Source: an uncultured Caulobacter sp. (lineage in GTDB: Bacteria > Pseudomonadota > Alphaproteobacteria > Caulobacterales > Caulobacteraceae). From it: a stretch of 12,550 nucleotides of DNA. Shown here piece after piece: positions 1 to 6,702 of this stretch. Each line of letters opens with the position of its first letter. Position 1 is the first letter of the stretch. Position numbers and translations under genes: made by a program. Where the stretch lies: positions 1-12,550 of the forward strand of contig NZ_CALCDX010000255.1 in the NCBI RefSeq assembly GCF_937900395.1. Reading direction: 5' to 3'. The notes beneath the pieces are model-generated. The model saw only the letters and a program-made list of their open reading frames with translations, was not told where the DNA came from and did no database searches.

Positions 1-291
1 CTTCTCCTGACCAGTGTTGTCGGTCCACTTGCGGGTCTGCAGAGCGCCCTCGATATAGACGGTCGAGCCCTTGCGCAGATACTGCTCGGCCACCTTGACC
101 AGGTTGTCGTTGAAGATGACCACCCGGTGCCACTCGGTCTTTTCCTTGCGCTCGCCGCTGTTGCGGTCGCGCCAGGTCTCGGACGTGGCGATGCGGAGAT
201 TGGCGACGCGGTCGCCCGACCCCAGGCTGCGGATCTCGGGATCGGCGCCGAGATTACCCACCAGAATGACCTTGTTGACGCTGCCCGCCAT
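1..291 (-). CDS. ssb: Single-stranded DNA-binding protein SSB (partial, N-terminal 97 residues)
   Basis: The minus-strand reading frame starts at an ATG (289-291) and stays open to the left edge, giving 97 residues beginning MAGSVNKVILVGNLGADPEI. The segments VNKVILVGNLGADPE, ATSETW, KTEWHRVVIF and YLRKGSTVYIEGALQTRKW are the hallmark OB-fold strands of bacterial SSB. SSB coats single-stranded DNA as a tetramer during replication, recombination and repair. The linker and acidic C-terminal tip that binds partner proteins lie beyond the window. A LexA-type box about 85 bases upstream of the start suggests SOS control. Family assignment is very secure; only the C-terminus is unseen. Confidence 0.97.
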   Translation of the reverse strand, partial: MAGSVNKVILVGNLGADPEIRSLGSGDRVANLRIATSETWRDRNSGERKEKTEWHRVVIFNDNLVKVAEQYLRKGSTVYIEGALQTRKWTDNTGQEK

Positions 292-376
292 CGCTTGACC
301 TTGCTCTCGCCCAGCGACCCATGCGCCGGAATCTGAGCGCGCACGTTAACGAGGCGTTAAGCGCCGCGCAAGTTTT

Positions 377-391
377 GTTCTCAATATGTTC
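377..391 (-). promoter_or_regulatory. LexA (SOS) box upstream of ssb
   Basis: GTTC (377-380), seven bases, then GTTC (388-391) is an exact match to the alphaproteobacterial LexA operator GTTC-N7-GTTC. On the minus strand it reads GAAC-N7-GAAC, lying 86 bases upstream of the ssb start codon and pointing into ssb. The neighbouring gene at 442-843 is also on the minus strand and ends here, so ssb is the only plausible target. I did not find a convincing -35/-10 pair, so the promoter itself is not called. Confidence 0.7.
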
Positions 392-441
392 TTGTGGACG
401 AGAAAGACGGCTGTGGACGGACGAAGCCGCGAGCGCCTCGC

Positions 442-843
442 CTACTCGGCCGGAACGCGGCGGATGGCGCCCGGAATGGCCAGACGGCCGTCACCGGTGC
501 GAACCAGCGACATGAAGCGCGGCCCGTCATAGGTCTGCCCCAGATAGATGCCTTCCTTCTCGAGGAAGATGAAGGAGCCCTGGTAAGCGCCAACCATGCC
601 CTGGTTGTTCGACTGGCCCAGCCGGACAAACCGGATGCGCATGCCCTCCAGGGTCGCGGCGCATTCCTCCATGCTCGGGACGTTGCGCGCCACCGGGTTG
701 TAGCGCAGCGTCTTGTCCTTGTTCGTCGCCACGTGGAAGCAGACGCCCTGCTCGAACGGCGGCTTGATCTCCTTCTGGCAGCCCGCGAGCGCGAAGCCCG
801 TGGCGGCGAGAACGACGGCGGCGGCGAGGACGGTCTTGCTCAT
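442..843 (-). CDS. Small predicted lipoprotein of unknown function
   Basis: The predicted product is 133 residues. The N-terminus has a type II signal peptide: Lys3, a hydrophobic stretch (residues 5-20) and the lipobox LAGC with the lipidated Cys22. The mature part is basic to neutral and contains Cys35 (in QGVCFHVATN) and Cys61 (in PSMEECAATLEGM), a pair about 26 residues apart that could form a disulfide. The C-terminal half (GAYQGSFIFLEKEGIYLGQTYDGPRF) looks beta-rich. The start is the ATG at 841-843; a ribosome binding site in front of it is weak. It follows the membrane protein gene at 861-1553 by only 17 bases on the same strand, so co-transcription is likely. It shares a Cys motif with that neighbour (see findings). 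I do not recognise a named family. Confidence 0.85.
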   Translation of the reverse strand: MSKTVLAAAVVLAATGFALAGCQKEIKPPFEQGVCFHVATNKDKTLRYNPVARNVPSMEECAATLEGMRIRFVRLGQSNNQGMVGAYQGSFIFLEKEGIYLGQTYDGPRFMSLVRTGDGRLAIPGAIRRVPAE

Positions 844-860
844 GGATTACACTTATAAAC

Positions 861-1553
861 CTATCCAGCGTTCGGGCTAGGGCAGTTCGGCGCCTGTTCG
901 AATACCGTGTGGAAGCTGCGATTGTCCGGAGAGGACTCAACGCGCCCTTGCAGCAGGCGCAGGGTCTCCTCGCCCCATCGGCCATAGACGACCGCGCTGG
1001 TCTTTTCGCAGCGCCCGCCGAAAAGCTGCTGGGCGCAGGCGTTCAAGGTGATGTCGCCCGGCAGCCGCCGCCACTCGCCGCCTGCGTAGCGCCAGCAGGC
1101 GGCCAAGGGCGCACTGGCCGAAGCCGTCGCCGGCGTGGCGGGAGTCGAGGGGCTGGCGGGCTGACCCGCGGCGGGCGCGTCGACGGTCGGGGTCGGCGGC
1201 AAGGGCGTCAGCACGGTGCCGGCCTGGTCGGCGGCGGCCAGGGCGCCCGTCTCGTCGACGCCGACATCCAGCGCGCCAGTCGCCACGCCGTTCTTCTTGG
1301 CGCATTCGGCCAGGGTGATCTCGCCAACGAACGCGCCGCCGACAAAGCAGCGCAGCGGCCGAGCGGGGTCGAGCTTGGTGTCGTCGTCGCGTCCGGTCTC
1401 GACGATCAGGCCGGCGCGCGAAGCCGGCGGGGCTTCCGTCTGCTTCTGGTCGTGGCCGGCCAGCAGCGCGGCGGCGATACCCAGGCCCGCCAGCAGCGCC
1501 AGCGCCGCGCCGCCGCCGAGCACGACGATCCGTCGATCTTTCAGAAAGTCCAT
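861..1553 (-). CDS. Membrane-anchored protein with two Cys-containing repeats, unknown function
   Basis: The predicted product is 230 residues, starting at ATG 1551-1553 with a purine-rich AGGGG just upstream. A short positive N-terminus (KDRR) precedes one hydrophobic segment at residues 9-32, so the protein is probably a single-pass inner-membrane or periplasm-facing protein. Residues 68-100 and 152-195 look like two copies of one motif: RCFVGGAF-GEITLAECAKK versus ACWRYAGG-GDITLNACAQQ. They are separated by a Pro/Ala/Thr/Ser-rich linker (about 112-148). Cysteines are at 69, 84, 153, 173, 182 and 224. It lies 92 bases downstream of flaEY and just upstream of the lipoprotein gene on the same strand. 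No named family recognised; a flagellar role is possible only by proximity. Confidence 0.85.
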   Translation of the reverse strand: MDFLKDRRIVVLGGGAALALLAGLGIAAALLAGHDQKQTEAPPASRAGLIVETGRDDDTKLDPARPLRCFVGGAFVGEITLAECAKKNGVATGALDVGVDETGALAAADQAGTVLTPLPPTPTVDAPAAGQPASPSTPATPATASASAPLAACWRYAGGEWRRLPGDITLNACAQQLFGGRCEKTSAVVYGRWGEETLRLLQGRVESSPDNRSFHTVFEQAPNCPSPNAG

Positions 1554-1645
1554 GGCCCCTGGCTACGACGCGACGATGACGCTTTCAAGCGCGACCGCCA
1601 TGGAAAGAGCCCGCCCGTCGCCTTCGCGGCCCGCCAAAGGGCTGG

Positions 1646-4516
1646 TTAGCCGCCGCCTGTCAGGCGGTTCAGCGCCGCCTGATAGTTGGCGACCTGGTCG
1701 GTAAGGTATTTCGGAACCGTGCCGTCGGTCTTGCCAGAGGTCTTGCTGTCGTCGCTGCTGATCCCCTTGGCCGCGTCGGAGGTCTCGCGATAGGCGGTGC
1801 GGATCTGCGACAAGGCGCGGGTGATGACGACGTTGGCGTTCTTTCGCCCGGCTTCGGTGGTCAGGTCCAGTTCCGGCGGCAGTTGGAGACCATAGACCTG
1901 CCCGCCGCCATCCGCCGAAACGGTCTTGCCGCTTTCGGTCTTCGTCGCCCGAACCACGCCGCCGGACAAGCCGAGGGCCGTCAACACATCGGTCCCGCCC
2001 TTGCCGGCCACGACTTCGATCGTTGCGGTGTTCAGCGCGGGGCTGATCTTCAGCACGCGGTTGTCGCCGTTGGTGACGGTTTCGACCTTGGCGCGGAAGC
2101 CCGAAGCGCGCTTGATCTTGTCCGCCAAGGTCTCCAGCGTGTCGTTGGCCTCGATGGTGATCGTGGTCAGCGGGCCGCGTTCGCGGGTGCGGATCTGGAA
2201 CGTGTCGCCGGCCCGGGCGGCGGTGGCCGTCGTAATGCGGTCTGACTGCTTGAACTCCATCGTCCCCGAGGGCAGGCCAAAGAGGTCCAGCGCCGAAGCG
2301 CCCGCGGCGGAAACCGCGACGGAGGTCGGCGCGGCGTACCCATCCTTGCCGGAAAGCCGCTGGCTCCAGTCCACCGCCCCGCTACCGACATTGAGCTGAG
2401 CCACGTAGCCGTCCTTCGTCCCGACCGTCGGCAAACCGTCGAGGTTTGCGCCCGCCGAACCGACCACCCAGGCGGTTCCGTTCTTGACGTCAAAACCCGT
2501 GACGGTGTCGTCGCCGGTTCCGCCATAATAGGTCAGGGCGTCCGCGCTGTTGTCGGAGATATCCAGAGACAACCGGCCGACGAAGGCGTCCATGCCGCCA
2601 GATGGCGCTGTCATGGCGCCGTTGATCGACATGAGATTGTTGGCCGTGTAGCCGCCGACATAGAGTTGACCGCCGTCGATCTTGAGACCAACCAGCTCGC
2701 CGCCTTTCAACGAGCCGAGATCGCGCGTCGCCCCCGCGCTCAGCGTCGCCGTCTTGGTATAGGTGACCGGCACGCTCTCATAAGCGCCGTATTGGTTCAG
2801 CTGGGTGACGTTCTCGGTGACCACATTGGCGGTCACGTCGAAACTGCGCAGCACCGCGCTGCCGTCCTCCTTCGAGCCGACGATGACCTGGGAGCCGTTA
2901 ACGACGATATCGGAGACGGAATCATTGGCCGCCGAACCGAATTTCTGCGTGAACAGCGCCTTGGGCTTGCCGTCGGCTCCCGTCGCGAAGGCAGACAGAT
3001 AGGCGTCCCAACCGCCGCTGGGATCGGTTCCAACCGAGCCTGGCAGGTCAGACTTGCTGCGACCGCCGACATAGAGGACGCCGTCCGCGCCGAACGCGAG
3101 GGCGGTGGCTTCGTCCTCCTGCAGTCCGCCACGGCGCACGGTCCATTGTTCGTCGCCATTCGCGCTATAACGGGTGACGAAGCTGTCGGTGAGGGTCGAG
3201 CCGGAGCCACTGTTGAGCGGTCCGTCGACCGAGCCCTGCAGCCGTCCGCTCACAGACCCCGCGACCGCCACGCTGCCGTCGTCGGCGACCGCCAAGGACA
3301 GGCCGCTGGCGTTATCGGTGGCCCCCAGGCTCTGGGCGAACAGCAGGTGGCCGGCGCTGTCGTACTTCAGCAGGGCGACGTCGCTCTCGCCCTTGATCGG
3401 CTGCCCATCGATGTCCAGCTTGCCGTCGACCTGGGTGGCGACATCGGCCAGCATGTAGATCGAGCCGTCCGCGGCCGCGACCGACTTGCGCACACTGGAG
3501 ATCGTGCCCTGCAAGGTCTCCGTGAACACCTTGCCGCCCGGCGCGCCGGCGCCAGCCCCGCCCCCGGTTCCGGCGGCGCTGTACTTGGTGAGGGTCGTCT
3601 CGTAGACGCCATCGTCGGTGAGCGTGTTCTTGTCCGGATCGGGATCGCCCGCCTTGGTCGTGACATAGACCGCCGGAGCCGTGGTCGGGGCGCTGAAGCT
3701 GATCTGTTCGGCGGAGTCGCCCTTGACCTTCAGGGCGAAATCATCGCCCGTCGCCGGCAGGGCCACGGGTTTTCCATTGACCTGGACCGTACGTTCTTGT
3801 CCGGCCGTCCGCTGGACCGCGAAGGCGGTGTTGTAGCCGGCCGCCTTCATCTTGCCGTTCATGTACTCGACCACGTTCGACATGGTCCGCGGCGTGGAGC
3901 CCATCTCATTCAGGTCCATCGTCACCGTCTTGGTGACGCCAAACGTCTTCACCGCGACGTCGAACGACACATTGCCTTGGAACTTCGGCACCGGATCGCC
4001 GAATTGGCCGCTGTAGATGGTGTCCGTGGTGTAGGTGTAGTTCGCCTTGGGAACGCCCACCTTGGCCTTGTCGCTGGTCATGACCGCACCCGTGGTCAGA
4101 CGCAGCTGATCGAGTGACAGTCCCTGGACGTAGGTGCTGACCTCGGAAAGGCCCCGCGTCATGGCGGTCTGCAGCCGAGCGATCTCGCTATCGGCAACGC
4201 GCTTCTCACCCGCCCGGTTGGCGACGGCCAGAAGCGTATTGAGGGCCTGATAGGTGGCGAAGAGCTTCGAATAGTCCGGGCTCGCGCCCTTCAGGGAGGT
4301 TCTGCTGGCGCCTTCATCGACGAACTTGCGGCCATTCAGCGCCGATCGCACGAGTTCGGTCGCGGGCGGCGTGGCGCCAGACAGCCAGGGCGCCTCGGGG
4401 ACTGGCGTCTTGGATTTGGACGTCGTGGCCGATGTTACGCCAGCGGCGGCAGCGCTCGTCAGGCCGTTTCGGGCCTGATAGTAGCTGAGCAGCGTGCTGG
4501 TATCGAACGTGATCAC
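1646..4516 (-). CDS. flaEY: FlaEY-type flagellar regulatory/assembly protein (956 aa)
   Basis: Large minus-strand gene of 956 residues starting at GTG 4514-4516 (MITFDTSTLLSYYQARNGL), with AGGAC upstream as ribosome binding site. There is no classical signal peptide or membrane helix. Visible architecture: an Ala/Thr-rich helical N-terminus (1-150); a region at 180-290 resembling secreted flagellar axial proteins; a Gly/Ala-rich linker (316-328); a long beta region (about 330-720) with repeated units such as YVGG, DAYLSAF, DAFVGRLS and GGTGDD typical of SBBP/beta-propeller-like repeats; a hook/flagellin-IN-like segment (780-850: TITIEANDTLETLADKIKRASGF, then DVLTALGL); and a helical tail (895-956). 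Position beside fljJ and size match the C. crescentus protein annotated FlaEY, genetically tied to flagellin expression and filament assembly. The symbol rests on remembered synteny and size; biochemical function is not evident. Confidence 0.8.
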   Translation of the reverse strand: MITFDTSTLLSYYQARNGLTSAAAAGVTSATTSKSKTPVPEAPWLSGATPPATELVRSALNGRKFVDEGASRTSLKGASPDYSKLFATYQALNTLLAVANRAGEKRVADSEIARLQTAMTRGLSEVSTYVQGLSLDQLRLTTGAVMTSDKAKVGVPKANYTYTTDTIYSGQFGDPVPKFQGNVSFDVAVKTFGVTKTVTMDLNEMGSTPRTMSNVVEYMNGKMKAAGYNTAFAVQRTAGQERTVQVNGKPVALPATGDDFALKVKGDSAEQISFSAPTTAPAVYVTTKAGDPDPDKNTLTDDGVYETTLTKYSAAGTGGGAGAGAPGGKVFTETLQGTISSVRKSVAAADGSIYMLADVATQVDGKLDIDGQPIKGESDVALLKYDSAGHLLFAQSLGATDNASGLSLAVADDGSVAVAGSVSGRLQGSVDGPLNSGSGSTLTDSFVTRYSANGDEQWTVRRGGLQEDEATALAFGADGVLYVGGRSKSDLPGSVGTDPSGGWDAYLSAFATGADGKPKALFTQKFGSAANDSVSDIVVNGSQVIVGSKEDGSAVLRSFDVTANVVTENVTQLNQYGAYESVPVTYTKTATLSAGATRDLGSLKGGELVGLKIDGGQLYVGGYTANNLMSINGAMTAPSGGMDAFVGRLSLDISDNSADALTYYGGTGDDTVTGFDVKNGTAWVVGSAGANLDGLPTVGTKDGYVAQLNVGSGAVDWSQRLSGKDGYAAPTSVAVSAAGASALDLFGLPSGTMEFKQSDRITTATAARAGDTFQIRTRERGPLTTITIEANDTLETLADKIKRASGFRAKVETVTNGDNRVLKISPALNTATIEVVAGKGGTDVLTALGLSGGVVRATKTESGKTVSADGGGQVYGLQLPPELDLTTEAGRKNANVVITRALSQIRTAYRETSDAAKGISSDDSKTSGKTDGTVPKYLTDQVANYQAALNRLTGGG

Positions 4517-4565
4517 GGCATGTCCTGACGAGGACTCGGAGTCCCCCGCTGATACATTCGCCTAT

Positions 4566-4604
4566 CGCCGTTAACCCGCTCTCAAGAGTCGAGGTTAAGC
4601 GGCG
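4566..4604 (-). other. Imperfect stem-loop spanning the acetyltransferase stop codon
   Basis: CGCCGTTAACC (4566-4576) pairs with GGTTAAGCGGCG (4593-4604) with a single bulged base; the loop contains the inner palindrome CTCTTGAGAG. On the minus strand no T-tract follows, so it is not a typical intrinsic terminator. It lies between the acetyltransferase gene and flaEY and could act as a processing site, an attenuator or an mRNA 3'-end stabiliser. The 78-base gap may also hold a promoter for flaEY; I found no sigma-54 match with correct 10-base spacing there. Confidence 0.4.
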
Positions 4605-5149
4605 ATAAGATGCGCCTCCGACAGCGCCCGGCGCGCGTTCTCGCGCAGCTCGCCCCATTCCGAAGCCAGGATCCCCAGTAAAACGACGTCGCGCGGCTGG
4701 CCGTCCTTCAGGACATGGCCGCGCAGATAACCTTCCCGCCGGAAGCCCGCCGCCGACTGCGCCTTCAGCGCCGCGTCGTTGTCGGCCATGACCTCGGCGA
4801 ACACCTTGTGAAGGCCAAGCTCGCCGAACGCCCGGTCGAGGCCCAGGACCTGGGCGGCGCGGCCAACACCCCTGCCCCGCGCTTCGGCCGAGCCGAGGAA
4901 CCAGTTCCAGCTGGCGCGGCGGTGGTGACTGGTCAGCCCCGTCAGGGTCAGCAACCCCATGGGCGCGCCGGCGCGCGTAATCATCCAGCCCCTCATGTCA
5001 GGGTCGGACCGCAGGGCCTGGAACCAGGCGGCGTGCGCTTCGTGGCTGGGCAGGTCGGCGTCGGACATCCAGCGGTCGACCTCGGGCTCCGAGCGCCACT
5101 GAAAGAGGATCGCCTCGTCCTCGTCCCGCAAGTCGCGCAACTCGATCAT
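4595..5149 (-). CDS. PseH/FlmH-like GNAT N-acetyltransferase, paralogue of FlmH
   Basis: The product is 184 residues from ATG 5147-5149 (MIELRDLRDEDEAILFQWRSEPEV). An in-frame GTG nine codons upstream (5174-5176) has no Shine-Dalgarno, and starting at the ATG lines the protein up with FlmH encoded at the other end of the locus. PseH-family hallmarks: WR at 18-19, HEAHAAWF at 36-43, acetyl-CoA loop ARGRGVGRAA (90-99), LGLHKVFAEVMADNDAALKAQSAAGFRREGYLRG (111-144) and EW near the C-terminus. PseH acetylates the 4-amino group of a UDP-amino-sugar on the pseudaminic acid pathway, which supplies flagellin glycans. It follows fljJ with about 65 bases between them and no clear terminator, so it may be transcribed with fljJ. 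GNAT family is secure; substrate is inferred. Confidence 0.9.
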   Translation of the reverse strand: MIELRDLRDEDEAILFQWRSEPEVDRWMSDADLPSHEAHAAWFQALRSDPDMRGWMITRAGAPMGLLTLTGLTSHHRRASWNWFLGSAEARGRGVGRAAQVLGLDRAFGELGLHKVFAEVMADNDAALKAQSAAGFRREGYLRGHVLKDGQPRDVVLLGILASEWGELRENARRALSEAHLIAA

Positions 5150-5214
5150 ACTCGCCGCCGATTCCCCGTCTCGCACGCGCCAAGCTTACCCCGGCGCGGC
5201 GACGACACCTAGGG

Positions 5215-6051
5215 TTACTGCCCCTTGAAGAGGGACAGGATGATCTGCGGCGCGCCGTTGGCGATCGACAGCGCCTGGGCGCCCAGTTGCTGCTTGACCT
5301 GCAAGGCCTGCAGACGCGCGCTTTCCTTGGCGAGATCGGCGTCCACCAGGTTGCCGACACCGGTCTCGAGCACGTCGCTCAGCTTGCTGACGAAGGTGCT
5401 GTGGGCGTCGATCTGCTTGGCCTGGGTGCCGATATTGCCGACGGCCTGGTTCACGGCGCTCATCGTCGCGTCCAGGCGCGTGAGCACGGCGGTCGCGTTG
5501 GCCGGGGTCAGGATGTCGTCGGTCGGCTGAAGGGTGTTGATCGTCCCGCCGAGCGTCAGATTCTGAAGGCTCAACGTGATCGCCTGGGCGGCGTCCGCGT
5601 CGGCCAGGAAGGTCATGTCGGCCGCCTGGCTGCCATCCAGCAGGTTGGCTCCATCGAAGACGGCGCTGCTGATGACCTGGGTGAGGTTCTTGAGAATCCC
5701 CTGGAAGTCCGCATTCAGCGACTGCAGCGAGGTCGTGGTCAGCGAGGTGTCCTTGGCCGCCACCACCTTCTCGCGCATCAGCTTGAGCAGGTCCGAGACC
5801 GACTCGCCCGCGGCCAAGGCCACGTCGGCGATCGAGGTCGCGCGATCCAGGCTCATCTTGACCGCCCCCAGCGCGCTCATGTCGGCGCGCTGCTCCTGAG
5901 CGATCGACCAGATCGCGGCGTTGTCCTTGGCGGTGGAGATGGACAGGCCCGTGTTGATCTTGGTCTGCACCGACTGCATGTCGTCGTTGGTGCGGTTCAA
6001 GTTCTGCAGCGCGATCAGCGCGGGCTGGTTCGTATTGACGCTCAGCGTCAT
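5215..6051 (-). CDS. fljJ: Flagellin FljJ (minor, divergent flagellin)
   Basis: 278-residue flagellin starting at ATG 6049-6051 with a good GGAGG eight bases upstream. The N-terminal D0/D1 helix (SVNTNQPALIALQNLNRTNDDMQ, then INTGLSISTAKDNAAIWSIAQ) and the C-terminal D1/D0 helix (VGNLVDADLAKESARLQALQVKQQLGAQALSIANGAPQIILSLFKGQ) are canonical; the short middle is the surface-exposed part. It is clearly less similar to the two downstream paralogues than they are to each other, as expected for the 29-kDa FljJ, a minor subunit placed near the hook. The leader carries a CAAAAT-loop hairpin just before the Shine-Dalgarno. Expected to be exported by the flagellar type III system and glycosylated by FlmG. 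Symbol by synteny and divergence. Confidence 0.92.
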   Translation of the reverse strand: MTLSVNTNQPALIALQNLNRTNDDMQSVQTKINTGLSISTAKDNAAIWSIAQEQRADMSALGAVKMSLDRATSIADVALAAGESVSDLLKLMREKVVAAKDTSLTTTSLQSLNADFQGILKNLTQVISSAVFDGANLLDGSQAADMTFLADADAAQAITLSLQNLTLGGTINTLQPTDDILTPANATAVLTRLDATMSAVNQAVGNIGTQAKQIDAHSTFVSKLSDVLETGVGNLVDADLAKESARLQALQVKQQLGAQALSIANGAPQIILSLFKGQ

Positions 6052-6065
6052 GCGCGGCCTCCGAT

Positions 6066-6079
6066 CGGCGATTTTGCCG
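6066..6079 (-). promoter_or_regulatory. Hairpin in the fljJ mRNA leader
   Basis: In the transcript, CGGC-AAAAUC-GCCG forms a 4-bp GC stem with an A-rich loop ending 14 bases before the ATG and just upstream of GGAGG. It resembles the CAAAA(Y)-loop hairpins in the fljK and fljL leaders. Confidence 0.4.
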
Positions 6080-6106
6080 TGGTTGCGATCGCGCGCGATT
6101 CGGCGT

Positions 6107-6120
6107 GCGATCTAATCGCC
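6107..6120 (-). promoter_or_regulatory. Weak candidate sigma-54 promoter for fljJ
   Basis: On the minus strand GG (-24) and GC (-12) occur with the required 10-base spacing in CGGCGATTAGATCGCA, but flanking bases match the TGGCAC-N5-TTGC consensus poorly. A second weak candidate is TGGGCCCAGTCTCGGC (6121-6136). Neither is secure. Confidence 0.25.
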
Positions 6121-6181
6121 GCCGAGACTGGGCCCAGAAAGTAAGAACATGGTTAACGCTTATAAACCATGCCTGTTAAGA

Positions 6182-6202
6182 CCTGCGACCGGCCGTCGCA
6201 GG
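6182..6202 (-). terminator. Stem-loop downstream of flaG, possible terminator
   Basis: CCTGCGAC (6182-6189) pairs perfectly with GTCGCAGG (6195-6202) around a 5-base loop, 30 bases after the flaG-family stop. The following minus-strand bases (TCTTAACAGG) are only weakly T-rich, so termination is uncertain. Confidence 0.4.
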
Positions 6203-6231
6203 GCCGCCGTCGCTACGGCGTCCGCCGCGGC

Positions 6232-6597
6232 TCAGGCCTTGCCGTCGTAGACATCCCCCGTGTGGTAGCGCGAGGCTTCGCGAAGCTTCAGAATCTCCTC
6301 GCGGGGAAACTGCTGCAGCGTCTCGCCGGTGCGCCGGTCCACGGTCTTGTAGACGTAGTCTCCGGTGTCATCGTTTTGTTCGATCACCAGACGCAGATCG
6401 CCAGGCTGAGGTCCGTTGTTCACAGGCGCTTCGGGCTTGGCCTCGGCTGCCTGCTGTTGCTCGGCGTCGGCTGACTGCGCCTGCCCGAAGGCGGCGCCGA
6501 GCTGACGCTGAACGGCTTTAGCGCCCTCGGACGGGTCCGGGGCGTTCACGGGGGCGATAAAATCTCTGATCGCCGACAATGCGGCCTTGGGTTCCAT
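6232..6597 (-). CDS. flaG: FlaG-family flagellar protein
   Basis: 121 residues from ATG 6595-6597, preceded by GGCGGA. The N-terminal half is Ala/Gln/Pro-rich and probably disordered (residues 15-62). The C-terminal half, LRLVIEQNDDTGDYVYKTVDRRTGETLQQFPREEILKLREA (68-108), is the FlaG domain signature: a beta-hairpin with a D-xx-TGE turn followed by Q-x-P-x-E-E-x-L. FlaG proteins influence flagellar filament length or assembly in other bacteria; the exact mechanism is unsettled. It sits between fljK and fljJ, behind the fljK terminator, with no recognised promoter in the 105-base gap. The symbol refers to the FlaG protein family and may clash with the older Caulobacter genetic locus name flaG, which I believe referred to a gene next to flbA. 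Confidence 0.85.
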   Translation of the reverse strand: MEPKAALSAIRDFIAPVNAPDPSEGAKAVQRQLGAAFGQAQSADAEQQQAAEAKPEAPVNNGPQPGDLRLVIEQNDDTGDYVYKTVDRRTGETLQQFPREEILKLREASRYHTGDVYDGKA

Positions 6598-6658
6598 ATC
6601 TTTCCGCCGACTTGCGGGTCGGCCCTCCTCTCTTCTTCTCCCTATCTTCGACCCTCAG

Positions 6659-6696
6659 AAAAAGCGGAGGCGGGCCCAAGAGAGCCCGCCCCCTCC
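6659..6696 (-). terminator. Intrinsic terminator of fljK
   Basis: On the minus strand GGAG..GGCGGGC, an 8-base loop, then GCCCGCC-TCC is followed closely by TTTTT (6663-6659). The 7-bp GC stem is extended by GGA/TCC pairing. It begins 7 bases after the fljK stop codon. Confidence 0.85.
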
Positions 6697-6702
6697 AGCT
6701 CC

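Noticed and set aside
2666..4117. Long plus-strand open frame (483 codons) opposite flaEY
   Set aside because: It lies wholly antisense to a convincing gene, its translation is Arg/Asp/His/Gly-rich low-complexity typical of high-GC shadow frames, and there is no ribosome binding site or recognisable domain.
5287..6144. Plus-strand open frame (285 codons) opposite fljJ
   Set aside because: Antisense to a canonical flagellin, no independent start signal, composition of a shadow frame.
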